Positions 45,117 to 61,939 of a stretch of DNA of 64,000 nucleotides are shown in pieces. The stretch spans positions 1,116,001 through 1,180,000 of the forward strand of contig NZ_AP023180.1 of the NCBI RefSeq assembly GCF_013426915.1. Reading direction: 5' to 3'. The notes below the pieces were generated by a model. It was given only the letters and a program-made list of their open reading frames with translations, ran no database searches and was not told where the DNA came from. This DNA comes from Paraburkholderia sp. PGU19. Its GTDB lineage: Bacteria; Pseudomonadota; Gammaproteobacteria; Burkholderiales; Burkholderiaceae. How positions within the stretch are numbered: position 1 is the first letter of the stretch; the number at the start of each line of letters is the position of its first letter. Both the position numbers and the translations under genes were made by a program.

Positions 45117-46206
45117 CCTGACCTTCGCTCGCCCGGCAGCGGCCGTGATGGCTGCGTGCGCCGCTCTCCTGTTCGGTGCATGCGCAACAAAACCGCTCGT
45201 CCCGTACTCCGCCGATACACCACCGCTGGTACTGGTTCCAGCATCGCAGGCCGGCGTGCGGGACGCGCGCGGGCGCTTTCGCGAGATCTATTGCGCCGTC
45301 CTCGAAGCGCACGGCACCGCACTGCCCGACTACCGGCCTTGTGATGACGCTCTGACACGCGTAGGTGCTGAGCCGCCCGGTAACGGCAAGCCGGTCGATC
45401 TGAAGCCGTCGCAAAGGCACCTCCTCGCTGCTGTCGTAGCAGGGATCGGGTACGACTGCTTCAGACCCTGGCTGAATACGCAAGGCACGGTCGTCGCGAA
45501 TCTGCGCCAGTCCGGTTATGACGGAATGCTGATCGATGTCGATGCCCTTTCGGGTTCGGCGAATAACGCGCGGCAGATCCGCGACGCCATCATGGCCATG
45601 CCGCCTCCTGAAGGCGCGCCACGCGTCGTGCTGATCGGCTATTCGAAGGGCGCGCCCGACATTCTTGAAGCAGTGGTGGCCTATCCGGAAATCCGCAACC
45701 GTGTGGCGGCTGTAGTCAGCGCAGCGGGTGCGATAGGCGGGTCGCCACTCGCTAACGACGCGGAGCAATATCAGGCCGACCTGATGAGGCATTTCCCAGG
45801 CGCGACGTGCACACCGGGCGATGGGGGCGCGGTGCAGAGTCTGCGACCCGCCACGCGCAAGGCGTGGCTCGCGCAGCATCCGCTTCCGGGCGAACTGCGC
45901 TACTACTCGCTCGTGACGTTCCCGCAGCCGGAACGCATCTCGTCGATTCTGAAATCGAGCTATGACAAGCTCGCGCGTATCGATTCACGCAATGACAGCC
46001 AGGTCATCTTCTACGATCAGGTAATGCCCGGAAGTACGCTTCTTGGATATGTGAACGCCGATCACTGGGCGCTCGCCGTGCCCATCGCCCGGACGCATCC
46101 CACCATTGGCTCGTTGTTCGTCACGCAAAATGCCTATCCGCGCGAGGCGCTGACAGAGGCGATTCTGCGCTTCGTTGAAGAGGATCTGATGACGTCCTCG
46201 AAGTGA
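45103..46206 (+). CDS. lipoprotein with alpha/beta-hydrolase-like fold (third of three)
   Basis: A 367-residue protein from the ATG at 45103 (AAGGAAAC upstream), overlapping the preceding gene. A signal sequence ends at LLFGAC (Cys27), an acceptable though not classical lipobox. The main part has a GYSKGAP nucleophile elbow (Ser181), preceded by the VVLIG strand, and an NADHWALAVP segment that could carry the catalytic His. An acid residue was not identified. I infer a serine hydrolase exposed in the periplasm; substrate unknown. Linkage to two LssY_C lipoproteins suggests one functional unit. Confidence 0.82.
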   Translation: MQPNDLTFARPAAAVMAACAALLFGACATKPLVPYSADTPPLVLVPASQAGVRDARGRFREIYCAVLEAHGTALPDYRPCDDALTRVGAEPPGNGKPVDLKPSQRHLLAAVVAGIGYDCFRPWLNTQGTVVANLRQSGYDGMLIDVDALSGSANNARQIRDAIMAMPPPEGAPRVVLIGYSKGAPDILEAVVAYPEIRNRVAAVVSAAGAIGGSPLANDAEQYQADLMRHFPGATCTPGDGGAVQSLRPATRKAWLAQHPLPGELRYYSLVTFPQPERISSILKSSYDKLARIDSRNDSQVIFYDQVMPGSTLLGYVNADHWALAVPIARTHPTIGSLFVTQNAYPREALTEAILRFVEEDLMTSSK

Positions 46207-46346
46207 ACGAAGACGTCACTATCGTTCGTCGGTAAAGACGAATTCTGGTTTGGTAGAGGGGATGTCGTGGAAGGTCGGCCATTGCGGCCCGGCCACGGCT
46301 GTTGCGATGTCGTGGCACGACGTTAAAAACGTGCGCTAGAAACGCC

Positions 46347-46374
46347 AAGACCCCGCTTTTGAGGGCGGGGTCTT
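46347..46374 (-). terminator. terminator of the rRNA operon
   Basis: AAGACCCCGC and GCGGGGTCTT form a perfect 10-bp stem with an 8-base loop, 15 bp after the 5S end. The tail on the minus strand (GGCGTTTCT) is only weakly T-rich. Confidence 0.7.
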
Positions 46375-46388
46375 GTCTTGGGTAAGGA

Positions 46389-46503
46389 GCCTGACGATTA
46401 CCTACTTTCACACGGGCAATCCGCACTATCATCGGCGTGGAGTCGTTTCACGGTCCTGTTCGGGATGGGAAGGGGTGGTACCGACTCGCTATGGTCATCA
46501 GGC
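46389..46503 (-). rRNA. rrf: 5S ribosomal RNA
   Basis: About 115 nt. The minus strand starts GCCTGATGACCATAGCGAG and ends with the complementary GTCAGGC, forming helix I. The CCCATCCCGAACAGG loop region is present. It is the last gene of the rRNA operon. Confidence 0.95.
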
Positions 46504-46697
46504 ATGACGGGTTGCTGCGTCGCGGTTTGGGTCGCGCCACAGCCAATCTGGAAGAAGCGTAAAGAGGGTATGGGTTGTGTTGTTTCTGGCACAACACTGA
46601 TCACTCAACCGTGTGCGTGTCCGTACTCCCTTCGGGAGTGGGATGCTCGTAAGTGCTGAAGCACTAACGATCATCGACACGAGACACACCTGTTATA

Positions 46698-49578
<2,881 letters not shown>

Positions 49579-49772
49579 CTATAACGGGTGTGTCTCTTCG
49601 TGTTGCCACGCCAGACTCACTCGCTACAGGTTGAGTATTCGCGTTGTGCCGTATTCCAGGTTCGTCTTTCGATGAACTCAAAAAATACATTGATACAATC
49701 ACAACCCTGATTCACCTACTCACGCGCCCATCTCTAAGCACGCTTTCGTGAATCTCTTTACTACTTCTTCCT

Positions 49773-49787
49773 GATTGTTAAAGAACG
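49773..49787 (-). promoter_or_regulatory. boxA antitermination site before 23S
   Basis: On the minus strand GTTCTTTAACAATCAG, a match to the boxA element bound by NusB/NusE, in the tRNA-Ala to 23S spacer. Confidence 0.75.
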
Positions 49788-49885
49788 ACAGCCGATATAA
49801 AGCGCTATGCCTTACATCATTCGCTGACTGGCTCAATCGCCAATGCATAGCACTCGGTTCACACTGAACGCTAGGCATTGGGAAT

Positions 49886-49961
49886 TGGTGGAGGATGACG
49901 GGATCGAACCGACGACCCCCTGCTTGCAAAGCAGGTGCTCTCCCAGCTGAGCTAATCCCCC
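49886..49961 (-). tRNA. tRNA-Ala (anticodon TGC)
   Basis: A 76-nt cloverleaf with encoded CCA end. The acceptor GGGGGAT pairs with its complement, D-arm AGCTCAGCTGGGAGAGC, anticodon loop CTTTGCAAG giving TGC, and T-arm GGTTCGATCCC. Located in the 16S-23S spacer. Confidence 0.97.
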
Positions 49962-50012
49962 AGTCACACAGTACACAGGGGGGTTTGCGATCAGCCACCG
50001 CAGACAAGACGC

Positions 50013-50089
50013 TGGTGGGTCTGGATGGATTCGAACCATCGACCCCCGCCTTATCAAGACGGTGCTCTAACCGACTGAGCTACAGACCC
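50013..50089 (-). tRNA. tRNA-Ile (anticodon GAT)
   Basis: A 77-nt cloverleaf with encoded CCA. Acceptor GGGTCTG, D-arm AGCTCAGTCGGTTAGAGC, anticodon loop CTTGATAAG giving GAT, T-arm GGTTCGAATCC. Order 16S, Ile, Ala, 23S is the standard proteobacterial arrangement. Confidence 0.97.
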
Positions 50090-50154
50090 CTGAGCCTGTC
50101 TTCAATTAACAGCCGACAAGTGTGAGCGCTCAACTTGTGAAGCGCGAAGCTCTG

Positions 50155-51686
<1,532 letters not shown>

Positions 51687-51866
51687 AAACCTGTTACTGT
51701 TTTTCGGGCTCTTTCGAACCCGGTCGCTCACTCAAAATCACTGACGAAAGTTTCGATTTCTCGAACCTTCCTCAATTACTTCTGTGTGAGACTCGATTAC
51801 TTTCGCTATCCGGCGACCCGAAGATCACCGCGCGCTCGCCATCGAGCACCCACACTTATCGGCTGT

Positions 51867-51881
51867 TGATTGTTAAAGAAC
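51867..51881 (-). promoter_or_regulatory. boxA antitermination site in the rRNA leader
   Basis: GTTCTTTAACAATCA on the minus strand, about 180 bp ahead of 16S. The same sequence recurs before 23S (49773-49787). Confidence 0.75.
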
Positions 51882-52080
51882 TTCCGCGGGAAGCGCCTTG
51901 CTTTCACCGCGTTGCTGCGTCAGCAGCAGAGAAACGAGATTATGAAGAACCTTTTTCGTTTCGTCAACCGGTTTTTTAACTTCCCAACCCGCCGACTCCA
52001 CCGGAAAGCCCCGTCAATACTGGCTCTCCCGCCTTCCTTGTTTCATTCGCGCCGCGTTGGCCGCAGCGCGAAAGACCGGA

Positions 52081-52109
52081 ATTCTAGACACTTGCCTGCG
52101 TGGTTGCAA
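52081..52109 (-). promoter_or_regulatory. rRNA operon promoter
   Basis: On the minus strand TTGCAA (52104-52109) and TAGAAT (52081-52086) are separated by exactly 17 bases. A run of six A lies just upstream of the -35 as an UP-like element, and the sequence after the -10 leads to a GC-rich discriminator (CGCGCTGCG). The 400 bp from here to 16S is the leader and contains no gene. Confidence 0.75.
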
Positions 52110-52179
52110 GCGGTTTTTTGATGTGCGTAAAACGCATGACATAGGTGGCAAGTACACGCGGCCTGCCTACCGATCCAAG

Positions 52180-52740
52180 TCAAACGGCAGCATGCCGCTC
52201 CATCACACGCGACACGAGATTTAGATAGTGATCGAGATCCGGTGTCGCGCGATTCGCTTCTTTCGCCAGATCATCCCAGCGACGCAAGCGCAGCGCATCC
52301 TCGGCAAACGGCTTCTTCAGAAATGCCTGCGCCTCGACGTCACTGAATATGCCGCCCTGCAGCTCAAGACTGCGCACGGAATCCACCGACAACTTCCCAA
52401 AGTACGCTGCATCGATCGCGCACAGGCAGCGCTTCGCATCGACGTGCAGCCGAATCGGCTCCAGCACCGCTTCCGGCAGCACCGGCCGCAAGAACGGCAA
52501 CGCAAAATATTGATGCAGATCGTCGATACCGCGCGCGGTCGGCGTCTCGCCCTGCCGGTTCAGCAGATGCCCGAGGTCATGCAGAAACGCCGCCGCAACC
52601 AGTTCTTCAGCAGCGCCTTCCGATTCCGCCAGCGCGCCACTTTGCAATGCATGCTCGAGCTGCGTCACCGGCTCGCCGCTATAGGCAAGCTGGCCGTGCG
52701 CTTCGAACAGTCCGCGAATGTCGTCGAGATTCAATGCCAC
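52180..52740 (-). CDS. PhnZ-like HD-domain oxygenase of phosphonate operons
   Basis: A 186-residue HD-fold protein of the class associated with phosphonate degradation operons. Ligand and lid residues of PhnZ are conserved with a shift of four or five: Tyr20 and Glu23 (YSGEPVTQLEH), His30, His54 and Asp55 (FLHDLGH), His76 and His99. PhnZ is a mixed-valence diiron enzyme that cleaves hydroxylated 2-AEP to glycine and phosphate. The hydroxylating dioxygenase PhnY* is absent from the window, so the substrate here is uncertain. It is the last gene of the phn unit, 4 bp after phnY. Confidence 0.83.
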   Translation of the reverse strand: MALNLDDIRGLFEAHGQLAYSGEPVTQLEHALQSGALAESEGAAEELVAAAFLHDLGHLLNRQGETPTARGIDDLHQYFALPFLRPVLPEAVLEPIRLHVDAKRCLCAIDAAYFGKLSVDSVRSLELQGGIFSDVEAQAFLKKPFAEDALRLRRWDDLAKEANRATPDLDHYLNLVSRVMERHAAV

Positions 52741-52744
52741 AACA

Positions 52745-55512
<2,768 letters not shown>

Positions 55513-56304
55513 TCAGGCGAGCAGCGCGCTCAACCCGTCATTGCCGTCGTCCGTTCCGTTTGACGCGCGCGGCTCGACGGCCTCATGCGCGCGCTGCCTG
55601 CCGCCGTCCACGTGCGCGAGCATCAGTTGCGCGGCTTCGTCCGCATTGCGCGCAGCGAGCGCCGAGAGAATCGCGCGATGCTCGGCGAGAGAACGCTCCA
55701 TCGCATCACCCCGCACGCCCAGCGCAGCGCGCCGGAACAGACTCAACTCACCCACCAGCCTGCGATACGTCTCGTACAGCTTGCCGTTGCCCGCCGTCGC
55801 GACGATCGCATCGTGAAACGCGACGTTCGCGCGCGAATACGCGTCGTGATCGCCGGCATCGAGCGCGGCGCGCATTGCGTCGACATGCGCGCGCAGCGCC
55901 GCCAGTTGCGTGGCATCGATACGCGGCGCCAGCATCCGGCACGCCGCCTCTTCGAGTACGGCGCGCACTGCGTAGATCTCGTCGGCTTCCGCCAGCGACA
56001 CGGTCCGCACGAACACGCCACGGTTCTTTTCGTTGCGCACCAGCCCTGCCTGCTCCAATGCGCGAAACGCCTCACGCACCGGCCCGCGCGACACCTGCAG
56101 ACGCGCGGCCCAATCCGTTTCATTCAGCTTGTCGCCGGGCGCCAGCTTGCCGTCGACGATGTGCCGTTCGATCTCGTCGCGCACCAGCGCCGTCAACGAA
56201 TGCCGCCTGACCACGTCGATCCGGTCGCCCGAGTCAATTTCCATATTTTCGGTCATTTCGACAATATTTGCCACATTTACATGCGTGGTGTGCTGGCTTG
56301 GCAC
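55513..56304 (-). CDS. GntR-family (FadR/FCD) regulator of the phn operon
   Basis: A 263-residue regulator. The N-terminal winged helix (LVRDEIERHIVDGKLAPGDKLNETDWAARLQVSRGPVREAFRALEQAGLV) and all-helical FCD effector domain with the metal-site pattern (YAVRAVLEEAAC; ANVAFHDAIV; EHRAILSAL) are clear. Met17 or Met21 may be the real start; the first 16 residues look non-native. It sits inside the operon between phnV and phnA, so it probably senses a phosphonate intermediate and autoregulates. Confidence 0.9.
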   Translation of the reverse strand: MPSQHTTHVNVANIVEMTENMEIDSGDRIDVVRRHSLTALVRDEIERHIVDGKLAPGDKLNETDWAARLQVSRGPVREAFRALEQAGLVRNEKNRGVFVRTVSLAEADEIYAVRAVLEEAACRMLAPRIDATQLAALRAHVDAMRAALDAGDHDAYSRANVAFHDAIVATAGNGKLYETYRRLVGELSLFRRAALGVRGDAMERSLAEHRAILSALAARNADEAAQLMLAHVDGGRQRAHEAVEPRASNGTDDGNDGLSALLA

Positions 56305-56334
56305 ACCTCACGAAAAATCAGGAAACGTTGACGA

Positions 56335-57195
56335 TCAGTCCACGCGGCGACGCGGCACGCGGGCGGCAATCAGCATCAGCGCAGCGAGCGATGCAATCAG
56401 CAGAATCAGCGACAGCGCCGACGCCGGTAGGTAATAGCCGCGCTCGACCTGTCCGACGACGACGATCGGCACCGTCGCGAAACCCGGCGGATAAACGGTG
56501 AGCGTGGCGCCCAGTTCACCGAGCGACAGCGCGAAGCCGAGCGCGAGCGACGCGCGGATAGCGGGCACCAGTTGCGGCAGCACGACCCGGCGCAGCACCA
56601 TCGACGGCGGCGCACCGAGGCTCGCAGCCGCCTCGCGCAATACGGTCAGTTCGGGTCGCAACGCAGCCGCCGCGCAGCGATAGCAGAATGGAAGCACCAG
56701 TGCCAGCTGCACGAATACGACGATGGCAGCGGAACTCGACAGATCGACTGGCTTCTTGTGATACGCGATCAGCACGGCCAGACCAAGCACGACGCTCGGC
56801 ACGCCGTTGGGCACCATCGCGATCGTATCGACGAGCGCGCCGAGGCCGCGCCGGTCGCGCCCTTCGAGCGCGAGCGCGAGCCACAGGCCCAGAATCGTGC
56901 CGAGGATCGCGACGCCGAAGCCGATCTGCAAGCTGGTCACGAGCGCATCGAAATCGCTGCCGCCGAGCCGCTCGAACCAGCGCATGCTGAAGCCGTCAGG
57001 CAGGATCGTGCCCGACCAGTGCGCGGCGACGCTCGACAGCGCGACCACGATCACGGGCAGCACGAACAGCCAGAAGCACAACAGCGCGGCGAACGCCATG
57101 AACAGCCCGCCCGCGACGCGCGCGACGAATCCGTGTTGAACGGGCCGCGCGCGATGCTGCACGGCGGGCAGCACAGTTTGATCGAGATCGGACAT
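56335..57195 (-). CDS. phnV: 2-aminoethylphosphonate ABC transporter permease
   Basis: A 286-residue membrane protein; the ATG overlaps the phnU stop codon (TAATG). There are six membrane segments and the EAA-type loop REAAASLGAPPSMVLRRVVLPQLVPAI near residue 190. It forms the heterodimeric channel with PhnU for AEP uptake. The order S-T-U-V matches the Salmonella and Burkholderia AEP transporters. Confidence 0.9.
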   Translation of the reverse strand: MSDLDQTVLPAVQHRARPVQHGFVARVAGGLFMAFAALLCFWLFVLPVIVVALSSVAAHWSGTILPDGFSMRWFERLGGSDFDALVTSLQIGFGVAILGTILGLWLALALEGRDRRGLGALVDTIAMVPNGVPSVVLGLAVLIAYHKKPVDLSSSAAIVVFVQLALVLPFCYRCAAAALRPELTVLREAAASLGAPPSMVLRRVVLPQLVPAIRASLALGFALSLGELGATLTVYPPGFATVPIVVVGQVERGYYLPASALSLILLIASLAALMLIAARVPRRRVD

Positions 57196-58130
57196 TACTT
57201 CGCTCCCCTCACCTTGCGCTTGTTGACCTGGCGGTATAGCGCATACAACGACAGCGACATCGCCAGCATCACGACGGCGCCCGCGGCAGCCGTCGGCAGG
57301 TCGAGATCGACGGTGGCCGAGCTGTAGATCGCCACGGGCAGCGTGATCAGATGCGCGCTGCCGAGCACGAGCAGAATGCCGAACTCGTTGAGCGTCAGCA
57401 GAAAACACAGGATCGTGCCTGCCGCGATGCCTGGCCACGCGAGCGGCAAGATTACGCGAAACGCGACCATCCAGCCGTTCGCGCCGAGACTGCGCGCGGC
57501 TTCAATCAGACGCATGTCGAGCATCGCGAACGACGCAAGTGTTGGACGCACGACGAACGGCGCGTAGAACACCACTTCCGCGAGAATCACGCCGCCGATG
57601 CCGAACAGGAAATCGAGCGGCGGCGCTTCGAGATGGAAGAGCCGTTGCAGCCCGATGCTGACGGAGCCTTGCGAGCCGTACAGAAAGATCAGCGTGAACG
57701 CGACGAGGAACGACGGGAACGCGACGAACAGTTCCAGAAACCGCGTGACGAGGCGCGCGCCCGGAAACGGCTTGAAGAACAGCAGCGACGCGAGCGCGAC
57801 ACCGAGCAGCGATGCGAGCCCGGCGCTGGCGAACAGAATCCACAGCGTCGTGCCGATCACGCCGCTCGTTTCGGGGTTCTGGAAGAACGTCGAGTACGCG
57901 TGAAAGCTCAATCCATGCTCGCCCGACAGGCTCAGCAACACGAGCCGCACAAGCGGATAAATCACGAGCGGGCCGAGCACGAAGACGGCGAGAAACGCCA
58001 GATGCGCTTGCGACAGGCGCTCGCGCCGCCGCTTTGCCGCCGCGTGCGAGGCGGCCGTCGCAGCGCGGCGTGCGTCAGCCGCTTGCGCGAGCGCGTCGGG
58101 ACGGGCGTCAGGGCTGAATAAGGACGACAT
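57195..58130 (-). CDS. phnU: 2-aminoethylphosphonate ABC transporter permease
   Basis: A 311-residue permease with a polar N-terminus and six membrane helices; the EAA loop is IEAARSLGANGWMVAFRVILPLAWPGI. It overlaps phnT by 23 bp and phnV by one base, so all are translationally coupled. It shows sequence features of the spermidine/iron-type permease group, as usual for PhnU. Confidence 0.9.
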   Translation of the reverse strand: MSSLFSPDARPDALAQAADARRAATAASHAAAKRRRERLSQAHLAFLAVFVLGPLVIYPLVRLVLLSLSGEHGLSFHAYSTFFQNPETSGVIGTTLWILFASAGLASLLGVALASLLFFKPFPGARLVTRFLELFVAFPSFLVAFTLIFLYGSQGSVSIGLQRLFHLEAPPLDFLFGIGGVILAEVVFYAPFVVRPTLASFAMLDMRLIEAARSLGANGWMVAFRVILPLAWPGIAAGTILCFLLTLNEFGILLVLGSAHLITLPVAIYSSATVDLDLPTAAAGAVVMLAMSLSLYALYRQVNKRKVRGAK

Positions 58131-59220
58131 CGTCTGCCTCGTAACGCAAGGAAATCCGCGCGCCCTTCTCGGGCGTCATGCCCGTGCCGCGCTGCATCGA
58201 CACCTGCACGGGTTCGTTCGGCATCGCGTCGAGGGCGACTTGCACGGCCAGCACCGAGCCGTACCATTCGACCGTCGAAATCGTGCCGTGCAACTGACCT
58301 TCGCCAAGCGGCACGATACGCATCGCCTCGGGACGCAGACACGCGACACGCTCGCGCTCGCTGTAACGCACGTCGCCGAGTGCGAACGCGACGCTCGGCG
58401 GCAGCAGATTGGCCGCGCCGAGATAGCGCGCGACGAACGCGTCGTTGGGCTGGTCGTATAGTTCCTGCGGCGTGCCGAGCTGCGCGATCTGGCCTTCGCG
58501 CATCAGCAGCGTGCGGTCGGACAGCACGAGCGCGTCGTCCTGGTCATGCGTCACGCAGACGATGGTCAGATTCGGCAGGCGCTCATGCAGCGCCTTCAGT
58601 TCGGAACGCACCGACGCACGCAGATTGGCGTCGAGCGCGGAAAGCGGTTCGTCGAGCAGCAACACATCCGGCTCGATCACGAGCGCACGCGCGAGCGCCA
58701 CGCGCTGCTGCATGCCGCCCGACAGTTGCGCGGGCATCACGTGGCCGGCGTCGCCGAGCTGCACGAGCTTCAGCGCGTCGGCGACACGCCGCGCGATTTC
58801 TTTGGTCGAGATCCGGCGCGCGCGCAAACCGAACGCGACGTTCTCGAACACGGACAAATGCGGGAACAGAGCATAGCTCTGGAACAGCAGGCCCAGATTG
58901 CGCTTGTGCGGCGGCATATGCGTGAGGTCGCGGCCCGCGACTGTCAACGTGCCTGCAAGGCCGTCCGCCTCGATGAAACCGGCGATGAAGCGCAGCAACG
59001 TCGTCTTGCCGCAGCCGCTGCGGCCGAGCACGGTCAACAGTTCGCCGCGCTCGATCGTCAGCGACAGATCGTCGAGCACCGTGCGCGAGCCGAAGCGCAC
59101 AGTCAGATGTTCGATCTGCACGCCGCCGGGCGCGCCCGTCTGCGCGACGCCTTGCGCGCGCGGCGTGGCGTCCAGCGCGCCCGAACCAGCAAGAGTCGTT
59201 ACTGTATTCACCGGGTCCAT
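58108..59220 (-). CDS. phnT: 2-aminoethylphosphonate ABC transporter ATP-binding protein
   Basis: A 370-residue ATPase. Walker A GRSGCGKTT, Q-loop FQSYALFPHLSV, signature LSGGMQQRVALARAL, Walker B VLLLDEPLSALD and His in CVTHDQDDAL are complete. The C-terminal TOBE-like domain (ACLRPEAMRIV) follows. It powers uptake with PhnSUV. About 110 bp separate it from phnS. Confidence 0.93.
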   Translation of the reverse strand: MDPVNTVTTLAGSGALDATPRAQGVAQTGAPGGVQIEHLTVRFGSRTVLDDLSLTIERGELLTVLGRSGCGKTTLLRFIAGFIEADGLAGTLTVAGRDLTHMPPHKRNLGLLFQSYALFPHLSVFENVAFGLRARRISTKEIARRVADALKLVQLGDAGHVMPAQLSGGMQQRVALARALVIEPDVLLLDEPLSALDANLRASVRSELKALHERLPNLTIVCVTHDQDDALVLSDRTLLMREGQIAQLGTPQELYDQPNDAFVARYLGAANLLPPSVAFALGDVRYSERERVACLRPEAMRIVPLGEGQLHGTISTVEWYGSVLAVQVALDAMPNEPVQVSMQRGTGMTPEKGARISLRYEADDVVLIQP

Positions 59221-59332
59221 CCTCTTACGTTGGTGACTTTGGTTGGCGCATGCAAGCGCCAGAATGCTTTTTTGCGCGGCGTGACGAGCGTTTCAACGAT
59301 CATCGCGCCGCGCGTTCCATCAGATGCCGTAT

Positions 59333-60439
59333 TTACTTCGGCTTGACGACTTCGAGCTGCTTGCCCGAATTGCCGATCACGTCGCTCTTCCAGCGAGCCG
59401 TCCAGTCAGCCTTCTTCGCCATCACCTGGTTCCAGTCGACGGGAATCAGCTTCACGCCCGAGATCGCCTGCTTGACGGCGGCGCCGTTCTTGCCCGAAAG
59501 CGCTACGTCAGTGCGGCCCGGAATGCCAAAGATGTCCGGCACCTTCGACTGCACTTCCGTCGACATCAGATAGTCGATCAGCTTCTTGCCTGCCGCCTGG
59601 TTCGGACCGTTCTTGATCAGGCCGATCGCGTACGGCAACTGGAACGTGGTCGGCTGGCCGCCCGGCTCGGCTGCGAGGAAGATCGGCTTGATCGACAGGC
59701 CGCCATTGGCTGCGTCGTCGAGATCCATCTGCAGGTCGCCGTTCGCCACCGCGATTTCGTTACGCGAGAGCAGCACGTCGAGGTAGCCCGTGCCCTTGGT
59801 GTGGAACTTGGCGCTCTGCTCGAGCTTCTTCAGGTAGTCGAACGCCTTGTCTTCGCCCATCAGCGACGTGGTCAGGATGATCACGGCCATGCCGTCGCCC
59901 GCCGTCGCCGGGTTCGAGTACGCGACCTTGCCGCTGTAGTCCGGGTGCAGCAGATCGGCGAACGTCTTCGGCTGGGTCTTCACCACTTCCGGGTTGATCG
60001 CGAACGAGAAATAGTTGTTCACGAACGTCGCCCACGCACCGTCCGACGCCTTCGCGATATCGGGCACGTTCTTGTAGTTCACGCTCTGATAGTTCTGCAG
60101 CAGGCCCGACTGCGCTGCCGTCTGGATGAACGGCGGCAGCGTGACGAGCACGTCGGCCTTCGGCGCGTCCTTTTCGACGGTTGCGCGGTTCACGACTTCG
60201 CCGCTGCCGGCCGTGACGATGTTGACCTTCACGCCTTCCTGCTTCTCGAACGCGGGTAGCACGTCCTTGTAGAGATTTTCGAGGCCGTCAGCCGTGTACA
60301 GCACGACCGCACCCGCCGCGTGCGCGGACATCGCGCCGCCGAACGCCGCCGCCGCGACCAGCGCGGGCAGCAGTTTGCGAGCGGTATGGCCAATACGACC
60401 AACGCGGCCCGTCGAGCGAAGGTGATCCGTCTTTTTCAT
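59333..60439 (-). CDS. phnS: 2-aminoethylphosphonate-binding periplasmic protein
   Basis: A 368-residue extracytoplasmic binding protein of the iron/AEP type. The start at 60439 has GGAGAG upstream, and the signal peptide ends near AHA-AGAVV. The mature start VVLYTADGLENLYKDVLPAFEKQEGVKVNIV and the DVLVTLPPFIQ, TFADLLHPDYSGKVAYSNP blocks define the class. It is the first gene of the long minus-strand phn operon. Confidence 0.92.
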   Translation of the reverse strand: MKKTDHLRSTGRVGRIGHTARKLLPALVAAAAFGGAMSAHAAGAVVLYTADGLENLYKDVLPAFEKQEGVKVNIVTAGSGEVVNRATVEKDAPKADVLVTLPPFIQTAAQSGLLQNYQSVNYKNVPDIAKASDGAWATFVNNYFSFAINPEVVKTQPKTFADLLHPDYSGKVAYSNPATAGDGMAVIILTTSLMGEDKAFDYLKKLEQSAKFHTKGTGYLDVLLSRNEIAVANGDLQMDLDDAANGGLSIKPIFLAAEPGGQPTTFQLPYAIGLIKNGPNQAAGKKLIDYLMSTEVQSKVPDIFGIPGRTDVALSGKNGAAVKQAISGVKLIPVDWNQVMAKKADWTARWKSDVIGNSGKQLEVVKPK

Positions 60440-60796
60440 GTCGTTCTCTCCGAAAGGCAAAAACCTGTGGGTAACCCGTTAGTGGTGGTGTCCGGACCGC
60501 GCTTCGGGCGCGCTGTCCACCTGACGTCGCGGCCGAAGCCGCTGAAATTGCAGATTGCTGACAACTTTTTTTGCGGCGTTTGCGCCAAGGCATCCCTCCG
60601 ACGATTACGCGTTGCTGGCTGCCTTGCCTGAACGGGCACGGCAAGGATCGTCTTTTTTTGTGACACCGACGTGAAGATTCTGCCGATTTCCACAAAATGA
60701 CACAAATAGCCAATAATATGCAAGGCAGCTGGCAATACAACAGGCCATGCAATGTGCGCCCGCAACGGCGCAACCGATCCATACGAAGGAGGCTGT
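60440..60796. promoter_or_regulatory. divergent control region of phnS operon and phnW
   Basis: No gene is seen in these 357 bp. The part near 60640-60730 is AT-rich (for example AATAGCCAATAATATGCAAG) and probably holds back-to-back promoters. The GntR or DeoR regulator of the cluster would be expected to bind here, but I could not identify a palindrome with confidence. Confidence 0.5.
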
Positions 60797-61909
60797 GTGA
60801 TTTCTGGAAACGACCCGATCCTGCTCACGCCAGGACCGCTGACGACCTCGCCCGTCACGCGTCAGTCGATGCTGCGCGACTGGGGATCGTGGGATACCGC
60901 GTTCAATCGCATGACGCACAGCGTCTGCGCCGATCTCGTCGAGATCGTACATGGCGAGCATGACTACGTGTGCGTGCCGCTTCAGGGCAGCGGCACGTTC
61001 GCCGTCGAAGCGGCGCTCGGCACGCTGGTGCCGCGCGACGGCCGCGTACTGGTGCCGAACAACGGCGCTTACTGCGCGCGCATCATCAAGGTGCTGCAGC
61101 GCATGGGCATCGCGTATGTGGAACTGCCGCTGCGCGAGGACGAACCCGTGAGCCCCGCCGCAATCGAAGACGCGTTCAACGACGACCCGCGCATCACGCA
61201 CGTCGCGCAGGTGCATCTGGAGACGAGCGCGGGCCTGCTCAATCCGCTCGACGCGATCGCCGCCGTCTGCAAGCACCACGGCAAAAGCCTGATCGTCGAC
61301 GCGATGAGTTCGTTCGGTGCGCTGCCCATCGACCTGCGCGACAGCGGTATCGACGCGCTGGTGTCGGCCAGCGGCAAGTGTCTGGAAGGCGTGCCCGGCA
61401 TGGGCTTCGTGATCGTGCGGCGCAGCGTGCTCGAAGCGTGCGAAGGCCGTTCGCCGTCGCTCGCGCTCGACCTGTACGACCAGTTCGCGTACATGCAAAA
61501 GACCACACAATGGCGCTTTACGCCACCGACGCACGTGGTCGCCGCGCTGCGCACAGCGCTGGACCAGTTCATCGCGGAAGGCGGCCAGCCCGCGCGCGGC
61601 GCGCGCTATGCGCGTAACTGCGCGGCGCTTGTCGGCGGCATGAAGGCGCTCGGCTTCGAGACGTTTCTGCCGGCGGACGTGCAGGCGCCCGTGATCGTCA
61701 CGTTCCACGCGCCGCGCGATCCGAAGTGGCAATTCGTGCAGTTTTATGCAGCCGTGCGCGAAGCCGGGTACATCCTGTATCCGGGCAAGCTGACGCAAGT
61801 GGAGACGTTCCGCGTCGGCTGCATCGGTGCTATCGATACTAACGAGATGCACAACGCCGTCGCCGCAATCGGCCGGACGCTGGCGGACCTCGGCATCAGC
61901 GTGAGGTAA
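60797..61909 (+). CDS. phnW: 2-aminoethylphosphonate:pyruvate transaminase
   Basis: A 370-residue PLP enzyme that turns 2-AEP and pyruvate into phosphonoacetaldehyde and alanine. The start is GTG at 60797 with AAGGAGG close upstream. Motifs: [47 protein letters not shown] lysine Lys194 in [16 protein letters not shown], and RVGCIG near the end. It is divergent from phnS, and with phnY and phnA completes the hydrolytic 2-AEP pathway. Confidence 0.96.
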   Translation: MISGNDPILLTPGPLTTSPVTRQSMLRDWGSWDTAFNRMTHSVCADLVEIVHGEHDYVCVPLQGSGTFAVEAALGTLVPRDGRVLVPNNGAYCARIIKVLQRMGIAYVELPLREDEPVSPAAIEDAFNDDPRITHVAQVHLETSAGLLNPLDAIAAVCKHHGKSLIVDAMSSFGALPIDLRDSGIDALVSASGKCLEGVPGMGFVIVRRSVLEACEGRSPSLALDLYDQFAYMQKTTQWRFTPPTHVVAALRTALDQFIAEGGQPARGARYARNCAALVGGMKALGFETFLPADVQAPVIVTFHAPRDPKWQFVQFYAAVREAGYILYPGKLTQVETFRVGCIGAIDTNEMHNAVAAIGRTLADLGISVR

Positions 61910-61939
61910 GCAAGACGGAAGGAATGCGAAGCGCGACAC

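Noticed and set aside
49886..50089. tRNA genes as an integration site for a genomic island
   Set aside because: Both are in the rRNA spacer, have complete CCA ends, and no integrase or duplicated tRNA end is present.
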